Assembly (NCBI GenBank): GCA_965197395.1
Contig: OZ240205.1
Location: 682,001 to 746,000, forward strand
Direction: 5' to 3'
DNA: 64,000 nt
DNA from: CAZYFH01 sp965197395
GTDB lineage: Bacteria; Acidobacteriota; Vicinamibacteria; Vicinamibacterales; UBA8438
A program made the translations under genes and the position numbers. Shown piece by piece: positions 38,979 to 48,020 of this stretch. Under the pieces are notes generated by a model. That model saw nothing but the letters and a program-made list of their open reading frames with translations, was not told where the DNA came from and ran no database searches. Position 1 is the first letter of the stretch, and each line of letters starts with the position of its first letter.

Positions 38979-40849
38979 TATCCGCACTGGTGGTCGGCGC
39001 GTTGCTCGTCCTCGGCGTGGTGTGGGCGCTCGTCGCCGCGTCGGCCGGCGCATCCGGGTTCGCGCTGGCGGCCGTGACCATGTTGCTCACCATGGTCGGC
39101 GTTCTGGGACCGCGCTACGTCCGTCGCCGCGCAGCCGCCGACCTCACACAAGCGCCGGATCCCCACCTCGCCACGATCGAAGCGCTCGCGATGGCCATCG
39201 AAGCGCGCGAAGACGCGACGCCGGCGCACGCCCGACGCGTGCAGGCGTATGCGGTAGCACTGGCGGAAGCGGTCGGGTTGACGGGGGCGGACGTACAGGC
39301 CGTGCGGCTCGGCGCGCTGCTGCACGATATCGGCATGCTCGCAGTGCCCGAGCACATCTTGTCGAAGCCGGCGCCCCTGACGGACGCCGAGTTCGACACG
39401 GTTCGGCAGCATCCCCGTGTCGGCGCCGACCTGCTGCGGGACATCCCGTTCCCGCAGCCGGTGGCGCCCCTGGTCCGGAGCCACCACGAGCGATGGGATG
39501 GACGCGGCTACCCAGACGGATTGAGCGGCGATGCGATTCCCATCGGGGCGCGGATCCTCGGTGTAGCCGAGATGTACGACGCGCTGACCAGCGACAGGCC
39601 GTATCACAAGGCGATGTCCCGCGAGGCGGCCGTCCAGTTGCTCCAGCAGGAAGCGGGCACTGGCATCGACCCGTCGCTCGTCGAGCGGTTCGTGCAGATT
39701 CTGCCGGGGATCGATCCGCGTGCCTCCGGCGGTCACAACACGCCGCCGGCCACGGACCCGCGGCCGAATCCTGCGGCCGACGCACCGGTTTACGGAGCCA
39801 TCACCGAGGCGCACCAGGAAGTGTCCGCACTCTACGAACTCGCGCGCTCGCTCGGCACGAGTCTCGGAGTCTCTGAAAGCATGACGCTGATCGCGGCCAA
39901 GCTGAAGCGGCTCGTCCCGTACTCGTGCTGCGCGCTGTTTCTGCAGGACGCCGACGGCGAGCGCCTGCGGTGCCGCTTCGTTTCCGGCACCGACGCGAGC
40001 GTCATCCAGCAGGTCACGCTGAAGGTCGGCGAGGGGCTGTCCGGTTGGGTCGCACGGGCTCGCAAACCCCTGGTCAACGCCAGCCCGCATCTGGATACGC
40101 CGGCCGCGACATCGCTGCGATCGGCCCTCGTGACACCGTTAATGTTTCGGAACCGGTTCATCGGCACACTGGCGCTGTATCACGGGGAGGCCGATTTCTA
40201 CAACGACGCACACAGTCGCCTGGCCGAGCGTGTGGCCGGCCAGATTGCGGCGGTCATTGCGAACTCGCTGCTGTTCGATCAAGCGCAGGAGGACTCGCTG
40301 ACCGATCCGCTCACGGCGCTTCCGAACACCCGCTCGCTCTTCATGCACCTGACCCGTGAGCTAGCGCGGTCGAAGCGGCTGCGCACGCAGCTCGCCCTTC
40401 TCGTCATCGACCTCGATAACTTCAAGCTGATCAACGACCGTCATGGGCACCATCGCGGCGACCGCGCGTTGTGTGAGGTCGCACGCGTGCTCCGCACCGC
40501 GATACGACCGTACGACATCTGCGTTCGTTACGCGGGGGACGAGTTCATTTTGGTGCTGTCGGGCTGCTCCGACGCCGAAGCGCACCGCAAGCGACGGGAT
40601 CTACAGCTCGCCATTGGCGAGACCACCATCGAAACCGGACCGGACTCCACCGTGCGACTGAGCGCCAGCGTCGGTGTGGGCATGTACCCGGCGGACGGGG
40701 ACGCATACGAGACGTTGCTCGCCGCAGCGGACCGCCGCATGTATCAGGACAAGACGCGCCAGAAACACCGCGCCACCGGGCTCCACTTGCTGGATGACAA
40801 GACATACACGGACGAGGAGTTGAGCGACTCAGCCTCCGGGGTGCTCTAG
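38975..40849 (+). CDS. Membrane HD-GYP phosphodiesterase with GAF and GGDEF domains
   Basis: A cyclic-di-GMP protein with both hydrolytic and synthetic modules. Two membrane helices (about 1-50), HD-GYP domain (about 65-245: 'GALLHDIGMLAVPEHIL', 'HHERWDGRGYPDGLSG', 'EMYDALTSDRPYH'), GAF (about 275-430) and GGDEF (about 440-610: 'DPLTALPNTRSLF', 'LLVIDLDNFKLINDRHGH', 'RYAGDEFILVLSG'). The signature is AGDEF, often still active. Start GTG at 38975 in the GTGA overlap gives 624 residues; the longer frame upstream lies inside the activator gene. Net direction of c-di-GMP turnover is unknown. Confidence 0.9.
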   Translation: MISALVVGALLVLGVVWALVAASAGASGFALAAVTMLLTMVGVLGPRYVRRRAAADLTQAPDPHLATIEALAMAIEAREDATPAHARRVQAYAVALAEAVGLTGADVQAVRLGALLHDIGMLAVPEHILSKPAPLTDAEFDTVRQHPRVGADLLRDIPFPQPVAPLVRSHHERWDGRGYPDGLSGDAIPIGARILGVAEMYDALTSDRPYHKAMSREAAVQLLQQEAGTGIDPSLVERFVQILPGIDPRASGGHNTPPATDPRPNPAADAPVYGAITEAHQEVSALYELARSLGTSLGVSESMTLIAAKLKRLVPYSCCALFLQDADGERLRCRFVSGTDASVIQQVTLKVGEGLSGWVARARKPLVNASPHLDTPAATSLRSALVTPLMFRNRFIGTLALYHGEADFYNDAHSRLAERVAGQIAAVIANSLLFDQAQEDSLTDPLTALPNTRSLFMHLTRELARSKRLRTQLALLVIDLDNFKLINDRHGHHRGDRALCEVARVLRTAIRPYDICVRYAGDEFILVLSGCSDAEAHRKRRDLQLAIGETTIETGPDSTVRLSASVGVGMYPADGDAYETLLAAADRRMYQDKTRQKHRATGLHLLDDKTYTDEELSDSASGVL

Positions 40850-40920
40850 CTCGCCGGATGCAGTCGTAGGTCTTAGGTCCTAGCTCCTAGGAGCCCGTCG
40901 GGCCACAGACCGCTGTTCCC

Positions 40921-41166
40921 ATGGCAGGCACTCGCGCGACGACCCGCCGCGCACGCGGCACCCTGCTCCGGTTCGCGTTCAGCCGTCCCCACGCGCTCGC
41001 CGCCGGTCTCGTGCTGAGCGGTCCGGCGGTGTGGATCACGATCGCTGACTACGCCTGGGAGAACTGGCTGTCGGACGGCCTCACACTCGTGCTCGGCGCA
41101 ACCGGCATGGCGTTGATGGTCATCGCGATCAGCGGACGCCGTCCCGACTGGGTCGACCCTGACTAA
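40921..41166 (+). CDS. Small two-span membrane protein, 81 residues
   Basis: A basic N-terminus ('TRATTRRARGTLLRFAF') is followed by hydrophobic segments at about 27-44 ('ALAAGLVLSGPAVWITIA') and 53-70 ('LTLVLGATGMALMVIAIS'), ending in an acidic 'PDWVDPD'. ATG start with no strong ribosome site. It follows the HD-GYP gene by 71 bp containing degenerate TCTTAGGTCCTAG repeats. No family recognised. Confidence 0.5.
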   Translation: MAGTRATTRRARGTLLRFAFSRPHALAAGLVLSGPAVWITIADYAWENWLSDGLTLVLGATGMALMVIAISGRRPDWVDPD

Positions 41167-41184
41167 GTGGTCCGAACAGGGCCA

Positions 41185-41589
41185 CTAAGGCACTACCCGA
41201 AGCGTCGAGCGCACGTCGCGGACGTCGTCAACCGCGCGGGCCAGCGTCACGGCGCGCGTCGCGGCGCCGGCGGAATCGACTTCGCCGGACAACATGACGA
41301 CCCCGTTGAAGGTGTCGACCTGGAATCGAAAGCGACCGACCTCGGGGTCATTGACGAGCGCTGTGATCACGCGCGCTGTGATGGTACCGTCGCCCGTCCC
41401 CTCCCGAATCGAGCGGCTGCAGGCCATGGTCGAGGCGACGGCGACACCGACGACGATGAACCAGGCGGCGAGTCGGCTGCTTCTCCCGCCCACGCGCCGT
41501 CGCTTCGCGGTCCGTGGCGACCGTCCACGTCGCACCGAGACCGGTAGGCGGGATGCATGGCCGGTCGAATGCAGCGGCACTTTCACCAC
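41185..41589 (-). CDS. BON-domain lipoprotein-like protein
   Basis: The C-terminal ~70 residues are a BON domain: 'DGTITARVITALVNDPEVG', 'QVDTFNGVVMLSGEVDSAG', 'VDDVRDVRSTLRV'. These bind phospholipid or mediate periplasmic contacts. A hydrophobic stretch 'AAWFIVVGVAVASTMACSRS' looks like a lipoprotein signal with Cys. The start is unsure: the first ~9 codons of the longest frame are repeat DNA (GGTGAAAGTGCCGCTGCATTC), so GTG at 41535 or a nearby codon is more likely the real start. Convergent with the 81-residue gene. Confidence 0.75.
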   Translation of the reverse strand: MVKVPLHSTGHASRLPVSVRRGRSPRTAKRRRVGGRSSRLAAWFIVVGVAVASTMACSRSIREGTGDGTITARVITALVNDPEVGRFRFQVDTFNGVVMLSGEVDSAGAATRAVTLARAVDDVRDVRSTLRVVP

Positions 41590-41595
41590 GGGTTG

Positions 41596-42372
41596 CTACA
41601 TGCCGGTGACGCTGTATCCACCGTCGACCTGGAGAATTTCGCCGGTCACGCCCCGGCTCCCCGCACCGAGTAGAAACGCCGCGGCGTCGCCCACTTCACC
41701 GGCGTCGACCGCGCGACCGAGGGGGGCGCGTTCACGATGGTGTTGGAGGATGTGCGCGAACCCCGGGATCCCCGAGGCGGCGAGCGTCTTGATGGGCCCC
41801 GCCGACAGCGCATTGACTCGGATGTTGGCCGGCCCCAGATCGACGGCGAGGTATCGCACCGTGGCTTCGAGCGCGGCCTTCGAGACCCCCATGAGGTTGT
41901 AATGCGGAAACACCCGCTCGCTGCCAAGATGGGTCAGTGTGAGGATGCTCCCGCCGCCTCGCTGCTCCATGAGCGGTGCCACACCGCGCGCGAGCGCGAT
42001 TAACGAGTACGCGCTGATGTTCATCGACAGCGCGAAGTCGTCACGCGACGTGCGTAGGAACGGCTCCGACATCGCCTCGCGCGACGCGAAGGCCACGGCA
42101 TGGACGAGAAAGTCGAGGCCCTCGTGCTCGTCGCCGACCCTCGACACCAGCGCGGTGACCTCGTCGTCGTTGGTCACGTCACACGGCGCGATGTGGCACG
42201 GACGGGTCAGGGTCTCGGCGAGCGCGCGCGCATTGCGTTCGAATCGCTCGGTGGCGTAGCTGAGCGTCAGACTGGCGCCGGCAGCATCGGCGGCCTTCGC
42301 AATGGCCCACGCGATCGATCGTTTGTTCGCGACGCCAACCACCAGGCCGTGCGTGCCTGCCAGGTATCCCAT
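41596..42372 (-). CDS. fabI: Enoyl-[acyl-carrier-protein] reductase FabI
   Basis: Reduces trans-2-enoyl-ACP with NADH or NADPH in fatty-acid elongation. Short-chain dehydrogenase fold of FabI type: 'LVVGVANKRSIAWAIAKAA' cofactor loop, 'PCDVTNDDEV', 'AVAFASREAMSEPFL', and the active site Y-x6-K in 'YNLMGVSKAALEATVRYLA'; 'GPIKTLAASGI' is the substrate-binding loop. 258 residues. It is the target class of triclosan-like inhibitors. It lies 9 bp after the gene at 42382 on the same strand. Confidence 0.92.
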   Translation of the reverse strand: MGYLAGTHGLVVGVANKRSIAWAIAKAADAAGASLTLSYATERFERNARALAETLTRPCHIAPCDVTNDDEVTALVSRVGDEHEGLDFLVHAVAFASREAMSEPFLRTSRDDFALSMNISAYSLIALARGVAPLMEQRGGGSILTLTHLGSERVFPHYNLMGVSKAALEATVRYLAVDLGPANIRVNALSAGPIKTLAASGIPGFAHILQHHRERAPLGRAVDAGEVGDAAAFLLGAGSRGVTGEILQVDGGYSVTGM

Positions 42373-42381
42373 GCCGCACGA

Positions 42382-42993
42382 CTACCGCGAGCGACCCCGG
42401 TTACGGCGCGAAGAGGACGTCCGCGACCGGCCCCCTTGATTGCCGTCCGGACGCGGCGCCTGGTTGCCCGATCGTCCGTTCGACCCCGGCTGACCGCCGG
42501 CGGACTGCCCGTCCTTGAACGACCGCGATTGGCCGCCCCGACGACTGCCCTTCTTTCCGAAGCCGTCCCGGTCGCGCCCACGACCGTTGCCGGAGAACTC
42601 ACGCGAGCCGGACTTTCCGCGGGCCTGACCGCCACGCTGTTGCTCGTGCATCGTGAACACCGGCGGCTCGCGCGGGATGGGTGGTGTCCCCGCCGGGTGT
42701 GTCAACGTTGCCCGGATCAACGGGCGTCGCACGGGTCCATCGCCCCCGCCGGCGGGTCCATCGCCCCCTCCGGCGGGTCCATCGCCCCCGCCGGGCCGCT
42801 CCGTGGAAGCCGACACCGCCTCGCCCGGAGTCCCCGGGTGCGGGTGTTCGGTTTCGCAGGTCTGACAGCGTGTCACGCTGACAGCGTCGCTATCGGAGTC
42901 GACGGCGACCACGGTGTGTGCCGTCACCTCGGCGTCACGCGGACAGTAGTCGTCCAGAGTGTCGCCCACGCGAGCCCGGCGCTGCTGCATCAA
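42382..42993 (-). CDS. Basic RG-rich protein with N-terminal zinc-ribbon-like Cys pairs
   Basis: 203 residues. The N-terminus (about 1-50) has 'DYCPRDAEV' and 'TRCQTCETEH', a likely one-metal Cys site, with 'HTVVAVDSD' between. The middle holds three G-G-G-D-G-P-A repeats. The C-terminal ~90 residues are very rich in Gly, Arg, Ser and Gln ('RGRDRDGFGKKGSRRGG'), like RNA-binding RGG tails. A nucleic-acid role is likely. ATG near 42993; co-directional with fabI. The family name is unknown to me. Confidence 0.6.
   Translation of the reverse strand: MMQQRRARVGDTLDDYCPRDAEVTAHTVVAVDSDSDAVSVTRCQTCETEHPHPGTPGEAVSASTERPGGGDGPAGGGDGPAGGGDGPVRRPLIRATLTHPAGTPPIPREPPVFTMHEQQRGGQARGKSGSREFSGNGRGRDRDGFGKKGSRRGGQSRSFKDGQSAGGQPGSNGRSGNQAPRPDGNQGGRSRTSSSRRNRGRSR
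42735..42800. repeat. 21-bp tandem repeat (x3)
   Basis: Units of GGTCCATCGCCCCCGCCGGC type encode GGGDGPA on the minus strand inside the RG-rich protein gene. The copies differ at one or two bases. Confidence 0.75.
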
Positions 42994-43126
42994 GATCTCC
43001 CGAACGATCGGTACATGTGCCTACGCTGGCACTGGAGGCGGGACCAAATTAAGTGAGTGCGTAGGAATTCTGAGCATAGCAGAGCGCGTACACGAGAGGC
43101 AACCGTGAACTCCAAGGTCACGCGGG

Positions 43127-44743
43127 TCACGGACCGCCGCGGGTGCCAGGGCCGAAGAGGACGCGCCCCGGTCGCGCGCCGGTATGACGGGTGTCATCAA
43201 CCACGAGGACGCCGTTGACCAAGACGTGTGTCACCCCCTCCGCGTACTGGTGCGGATTCTCGAACGTGGCGCGGTCGCGGATTCGCTCAGCGTCCAGAAT
43301 CACGATATCCGCGAAGTACCCGGCGCGCAGCAGGCCCCGATTGACGAGCCCGAGCCGCTGCGCGGTCGCGCTCGACATCTTGCGCACCGCGTCCTCAAGG
43401 GTGAGCACGCCACGCTCCCGCACGTAGCGGCCAAGCACACGAGCGAACGTACCGTATTCGCGGGGATGCGGGACACCCTCGCCCAGCACCGACACCCCGC
43501 CATCGGACCCGATGGCGGTCACGGGGTGGCGCATGATGCGCTCGACGTCCGTCTCGGTCATCGCGTGATAGATCGCCCGGGCGCCACCTCGCTCGATGAT
43601 CTCCATCACGAGGTCCGCGGCGTTGGAAAGCGTCGGCTCGAGCCCGCGAGCGGTCGCAATGTCGGCCAACGATTGGCCCTCGAGCGACGGGTCCCATTCG
43701 CACAACCCGATCACGATGTTGTCGGGATCGCCGCCGCCACGGTCGCGATCGATCCGGTAGACGATCTCGGTCTTGATCCGCCGACGCGTCTCCGGATCGC
43801 TCAGCCGCGCGATCAAGTCCGCACGTCCGCCGTCCTGGGCCCACGCCGGCACGACGGCCGTGATCGACGTCTGGGATGCCGCGTAGGGGTACTGGTCGAT
43901 CGTCACGTCGACGCCGCGTGCCCGCGCCGCGTCGACCAAGGCCAGGCTCTCGGAGCTGAGCCCCCAGGCGTCGCGGCCGATGGCCTTGTGGTGCGTCATC
44001 TGCACCGGGAGCCCGGCCTCCTCCCCGATGCGGATTGTCTCTCGGACCGAGTCCAGCAACCCCTGCGCCTCGTCTCGCATGTGCGAGATGTAGATGCCGC
44101 CGTGTGCGGCCGCCGCGCGCGCCAGCACAATGACCTCCTCGGTGCTGGAGAACGCACCTGGCACGTAGAACAACCCCGTCGACAGGCCAAGCGCGCCCTC
44201 CGCCATGGCTTGATCGACGAGCGCCGACATCTCGGACAGCTCGGCCGGCGTCGCTGTGCGGTCGTCGTCGCCGACGACGCGCGACCGGATCGTTCCCTGG
44301 CCGACGTAGACCGCCCAGTTGGGGCTGATTGCCAGCTCAGTCATCTGACGGAGGTGCTCACCGATCGGGAACGGCGAGCTGCCGTCGTTGCCTTCGGTCA
44401 GCGTCGTGACACCTTGCAGCAACGCGTTATCCGCCGTTGGGACGCTGGCGATGCCGCGTCGGGCGTGCGTGTGCGGATCGATGAATCCCGGCGCGACCAC
44501 CAACCCGTCGGCCGCGATGACGTGTGGCGCCGACGCCTCGGTAAGGTCGCCGATCGACGCGATGCGGTCGCCCCGGACTCCCAGGTCGGCGCTGAACCAG
44601 GGATTCCCCGTCCCGTCGACGATGCGCCCACCTCGGATGATCAGATCGAATGTCAGAACGTCCTGGGCGTCGAGACGCCAGGCCGCGACCAGCAGCACCG
44701 CGACGAGCCACACACGGCGCCCGCCAAGACCTTGCGCCGTCAT
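43127..44743 (-). CDS. N-acyl-D-amino-acid deacylase (D-aminoacylase), amidohydrolase family
   Basis: Zn amidohydrolase that removes acyl groups from N-acyl-D-amino acids; probably secreted. Start ATG at 44743 overlaps the argH stop (ATGA) and is followed by a signal peptide ('VWLVAVLLVAAWRLDAQ'). Family features: 'LIIRGGRIVDGTGNPWF', 'VAPGFIDPHTHARRG', 'TGLFYVPGAFSSTEEV', 'ISHMRDEAQGLLDSV', 'QMTHHKAIG', 'GSDGGVSVLGEG' and 'VLVNGVLVVDDTRHTG'. 538 residues. The longer frame to 44896 lies inside argH. Its coupling to argGH suggests a deacylation link or chance. Confidence 0.87.
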   Translation of the reverse strand: MTAQGLGGRRVWLVAVLLVAAWRLDAQDVLTFDLIIRGGRIVDGTGNPWFSADLGVRGDRIASIGDLTEASAPHVIAADGLVVAPGFIDPHTHARRGIASVPTADNALLQGVTTLTEGNDGSSPFPIGEHLRQMTELAISPNWAVYVGQGTIRSRVVGDDDRTATPAELSEMSALVDQAMAEGALGLSTGLFYVPGAFSSTEEVIVLARAAAAHGGIYISHMRDEAQGLLDSVRETIRIGEEAGLPVQMTHHKAIGRDAWGLSSESLALVDAARARGVDVTIDQYPYAASQTSITAVVPAWAQDGGRADLIARLSDPETRRRIKTEIVYRIDRDRGGGDPDNIVIGLCEWDPSLEGQSLADIATARGLEPTLSNAADLVMEIIERGGARAIYHAMTETDVERIMRHPVTAIGSDGGVSVLGEGVPHPREYGTFARVLGRYVRERGVLTLEDAVRKMSSATAQRLGLVNRGLLRAGYFADIVILDAERIRDRATFENPHQYAEGVTHVLVNGVLVVDDTRHTGARPGRVLFGPGTRGGP

Positions 44744-46128
44744 CGGTGGGCGCCGACCCACGCGTCGACGTCGCGACACGCGGCCGCGACGGCGTCTGGA
44801 TGAGTGGATTGAGGCGTCCGGCGCGCCTCGGTGGACCGTCGACCCGTGATGCGCGCGCCGATCTCCGGTCCGAAGCGCTCGTCGTATGCGCGCCACTCCT
44901 CGGCGCTGAGCGACGCGAAGTCCCGGCCGTTGGCGATGAGATCGCGGACGATGGCGCCAACGACCTCATGCGCCCGACGGAACGGCACGCCCCGGCCCAC
45001 TAGATAGTCGGCCACGTCGGTCGCGAGGAGCATCCCGGTCGCCGACGACTCGGTGCGCGCTGACCTCAGGTCGAGACTCTCGATCACCACGGTCGACGCT
45101 TGCGTCGACGACAGCACGGTGTGCTCGGCGTCGAACACCGCTTCCTTGTCTTCCTGTAGATCCTTGTTGTAGCCGCTCGGCAGCCCCTTCATCGTGGCGA
45201 GCCACCCGGTGAGATGTCCGATGGTCCGACCCGCCTTGCCACGGACGAGCTCGAGAGGGTCGGGGTTCTTTTTCTGTGGCATGAGGCTGCTCCCGGTGGC
45301 CACGCGATCGGCCAGCTCGAAGAAGCCGAACTCCTCGCTGCTGAACACGATGACATCCTCGGCCAGTCGGCTCAGATGCACCATGGTCAGGGCGCAGGCG
45401 TGCAGGAACGTCGAGACGAAATCGCGATCGGACGCGGCGTCCATGCTGTTCGCCACGACCCGCGAAAAGCCGAGCCGGCGTGCAAGCGCGGACGTGTCGA
45501 TGTCGTAGCTCGTGCCGGCGACGGCGCCGGAACCGAGCGGGAGCGCGTCGGCCTCGTCCATGGCGGCGGTGAAGCGCGCGTGGTCGCGGCGCAACGCGGT
45601 CGCGTGTGCAAGAAAAAAGTGCGCCGCCAGCACGGGCTGAGCCCGCCGCAGGTGCGTGTACGCGGGCATGAGTGCGGATGCGGCCGCGGTCGCCTGCCGG
45701 GCGAGCGCGTGGACCAACTGGACCACGGCCTGCTGGAGCACCGGCACCCGCCGCCGCAGGTAGAGCCGTAGGTCGAGAGAGACCTGCTCGTTCCGCGACC
45801 GCCCGGTGTGCAGGCGCCGTCCGACGTCCCCCAGGCGCTCGACGAGCTGGCGCTCCACAAACGCGTGCACGTCTTCATCGGCGCCACCAACGAAACCGGG
45901 CTCGCGGCGACCGCGTTCACCGATGTCGCGTAGCGCCGCGGCGATGGCCGTCGCCTCGTCGTCGGACACAACCCCGGCAGCCGCGAGCGCTTCCGCCCAC
46001 GCAAGGCTGCCCTCGACATCGTCCTCGAAGAGCTGCCGGTCGAACGACAGCGAGGCCTGGAACCGGAAAACACCCTCGTCAGGCGCGTCGGCGAACCGCC
46101 CGGACCAGAGATGGTGCTCGTCGGTCAT
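44740..46128 (-). CDS. argH: Argininosuccinate lyase ArgH
   Basis: Splits argininosuccinate into arginine and fumarate. 'LWSGRFADAPDEGVFRFQAS' at the N-terminus, 'LHTGRSRNEQVSLDLRLYLR', and the superfamily signature 'GSSLMPQKKNPDPLELVRGK'. Start ATG 46128 ('MTDEHHLWSGRF') is 13 bp after the argG stop; a start at 46167 would overlap argG. 462 residues. Second gene of argG-argH-aminoacylase. Confidence 0.94.
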   Translation of the reverse strand: MTDEHHLWSGRFADAPDEGVFRFQASLSFDRQLFEDDVEGSLAWAEALAAAGVVSDDEATAIAAALRDIGERGRREPGFVGGADEDVHAFVERQLVERLGDVGRRLHTGRSRNEQVSLDLRLYLRRRVPVLQQAVVQLVHALARQATAAASALMPAYTHLRRAQPVLAAHFFLAHATALRRDHARFTAAMDEADALPLGSGAVAGTSYDIDTSALARRLGFSRVVANSMDAASDRDFVSTFLHACALTMVHLSRLAEDVIVFSSEEFGFFELADRVATGSSLMPQKKNPDPLELVRGKAGRTIGHLTGWLATMKGLPSGYNKDLQEDKEAVFDAEHTVLSSTQASTVVIESLDLRSARTESSATGMLLATDVADYLVGRGVPFRRAHEVVGAIVRDLIANGRDFASLSAEEWRAYDERFGPEIGARITGRRSTEARRTPQSTHPDAVAAACRDVDAWVGAHR

Positions 46129-46141
46129 CGCGTGGGCCGCG

Positions 46142-47395
46142 TCACTCGTCGTGCGACCCGCCGCCACCCGCGGGCGCGGCCGGGCCAGACACGGGAGCCG
46201 CCTCGATGAGCGGACGCGTGCGCGCCGCCGTCTCGACAGGCAGGCCCCAGAGCTTGATAAACCCCTCGGCGGCTTCGTGATCGAAGCGGTCTCCTTCGTC
46301 GTAGGTCGCCAGCGAGGTGTCGTAGAGCGCCGAGGGCGACTTGCGACCGACGACCCGGCAATCCCCTTTGAGCAGCTTCACGCGCACGGTGCCGGTCACT
46401 CGTTCCTGCACCTTGGCGGTGAACGCGTCGAGGGCCTCCCGGATCGGCGTGAACCACAGACCGTTGTAGACCAGATCGGCGTACGTCCGTCCGAGCTCGG
46501 TCTTGAGGCGTTCGAGGTCGCGCGGGAGGACGAGCGCCTCGAGCTCGCGATGGGCGGTGTGGAGCACGATGGCCGCAGGGGCCTCGTAAATCTCGCGGGA
46601 CTTGATCCCGACGAGTCGGTTCTCGACCATGTCGATGCGTCCCACGCCGTGCGCGCCGGCGATCGTCTCGAGCGAGTTGATGAGCTCGGTGAGCGGCATC
46701 GCGACGCCGTTGACCTTGGACGGCACCCCGCGCTCGAATTCCACCTCGACGTAGGCGGGCACATCGGGTGCGTCGGCTGGCGACTTGGTCAAGGTATAGA
46801 TATCCTCCGGTGGCTCCGTCCAGGGATCCTCCAGGACGCCACACTCGATCGAGCGCCCCCACAGATTGGTATCGGTGCTGTAGGGGCTCTCGACGGACGC
46901 GGGCACCGCGATGCCGTGTGTCCGGGCGTAGTCGAGCTCGTCCGGTCGAGTCATGCCCCAGACGCGCGCTGGAGCAACCACGGTGATCGACGGATTCAAC
47001 GCGCGCGCCGACACGTCCATACGCACCTGGTCGTTGCCTTTACCGGTGCACCCGTGCGCGATCATGCCGGCATCCTCGATTTCAGCGATCTCGACCAGCT
47101 TCTTCGCAATCAGCGGCCGTCCGAGCGCCGTGGCCAGCGGGTACTTCTCCTCGTACATGGCGCCAGCCTGCAGCGCCGGCAGGATGTAGTCGCGCGCGAA
47201 CTCCTCTCGAACGTCAACCACGTGTGCGCGGACGGCGCCGACGGCCAGCGCGCGCTCCCGTGCGTCATCGAGCTCCTTGCCCTGCCCGAGATCCATCGTG
47301 ACCGCCACGATCTCGGCCGCGTATTTGTCGGCAAGCCACTTGACCGCCACCGACGTGTCGAGCCCGCCGGAATACGCCAACACGATACGTTTCAT
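46142..47395 (-). CDS. argG: Argininosuccinate synthase ArgG
   Basis: Joins citrulline and aspartate with ATP. PP-loop 'VLAYSGGLDTSVAVKWLA', 'HGCTGKGNDQVRMDV', 'ESPYSTDTNLWGRSIE', and 'DMVENRLVGIKSREIYEAPA'. 417 residues, with a short Pro/Gly-rich C-terminal tail. Downstream of argR (59 bp), upstream of argH. The stretch 47396-47454 shows no strong promoter, so argG may be read from the argR promoter. Confidence 0.95.
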   Translation of the reverse strand: MKRIVLAYSGGLDTSVAVKWLADKYAAEIVAVTMDLGQGKELDDARERALAVGAVRAHVVDVREEFARDYILPALQAGAMYEEKYPLATALGRPLIAKKLVEIAEIEDAGMIAHGCTGKGNDQVRMDVSARALNPSITVVAPARVWGMTRPDELDYARTHGIAVPASVESPYSTDTNLWGRSIECGVLEDPWTEPPEDIYTLTKSPADAPDVPAYVEVEFERGVPSKVNGVAMPLTELINSLETIAGAHGVGRIDMVENRLVGIKSREIYEAPAAIVLHTAHRELEALVLPRDLERLKTELGRTYADLVYNGLWFTPIREALDAFTAKVQERVTGTVRVKLLKGDCRVVGRKSPSALYDTSLATYDEGDRFDHEAAEGFIKLWGLPVETAARTRPLIEAAPVSGPAAPAGGGGSHDE

Positions 47396-47454
47396 CGTCG
47401 TCTCCCCTTCGCAATCGGTTCCCTACGCCGCCCCGCCGGCCTGCCAGCCGCCGC

Positions 47455-47913
47455 TCACGACGCGCTCCGTGCCCACCCCTCGAACAGTCGCGTCATCTCG
47501 CGGCCGGCGCGCGCGTGGCGGGTGATGAGCAGGATCGTGTCGTCGCCGGCGACCGTGCCGACGACCTCTGGCAGTTCCGCGCGATCGATCGCTAGCGCCA
47601 GCGGCTGGGCCTGTCCCGGATCGGTTCTGAGCACGAGTAGCTGCTGCACCTGGTCGACGCGCTGGAGATACTCGGCGATGGCGCGCCGGACGGCGACGTC
47701 CGCGCGCTCGCGCCCACCAACGGTGGCGCCCGGACGCTCATAGGCGCCGTCGACCGCACGCTTGACGAGCTGCAACTCTTTGATGTCGCGGGAAATCGTT
47801 GCCTGCGTCGCGTGGAATCCACGCGCCCGCAGACGATGGCCGAGGTCATCCTGGCTGCAGATGGCCTGGTGCGCGACGAGCTCGAGGATGGCCGACTGTC
47901 GATACCGTTTCAT
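47455..47913 (-). CDS. argR: Arginine repressor ArgR
   Basis: Hexameric arginine-dependent regulator. N-terminal winged helix 'ATQATISRDIKELQLVKRAV'; C-terminal arginine-binding part has 'TDPGQAQPLALAIDRAEL' and 'VGTVAGDDTILLITR' with the Asp-Asp pair that contacts arginine. 152 residues from ATG 47913; a GTG two codons earlier is possible. A near-consensus promoter with an ARG-box-like dyad across its -10 precedes it. Confidence 0.94.
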   Translation of the reverse strand: MKRYRQSAILELVAHQAICSQDDLGHRLRARGFHATQATISRDIKELQLVKRAVDGAYERPGATVGGRERADVAVRRAIAEYLQRVDQVQQLLVLRTDPGQAQPLALAIDRAELPEVVGTVAGDDTILLITRHARAGREMTRLFEGWARSAS

Positions 47914-47929
47914 GTCCACTCAGTTAGAG

Positions 47930-47964
47930 TGCATAAGTATACATGACCAAGGACGGTTCGGCAA
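47930..47964 (-). promoter_or_regulatory. argR promoter with overlapping ARG box
   Basis: Minus strand: -35 TTGCCG (47964-47959), 17-bp spacer, -10 TATACT (47941-47936). The imperfect palindrome TGCATAAGTATACA (47930-47943) covers the -10, as expected of an ArgR operator, implying autoregulation. Confidence 0.65.
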
Positions 47965-48020
47965 TGACCGATGAGACGCTAGAACACGTGTTTAGACGGC
48001 ACAAACCCCTTGGGTCTCTA

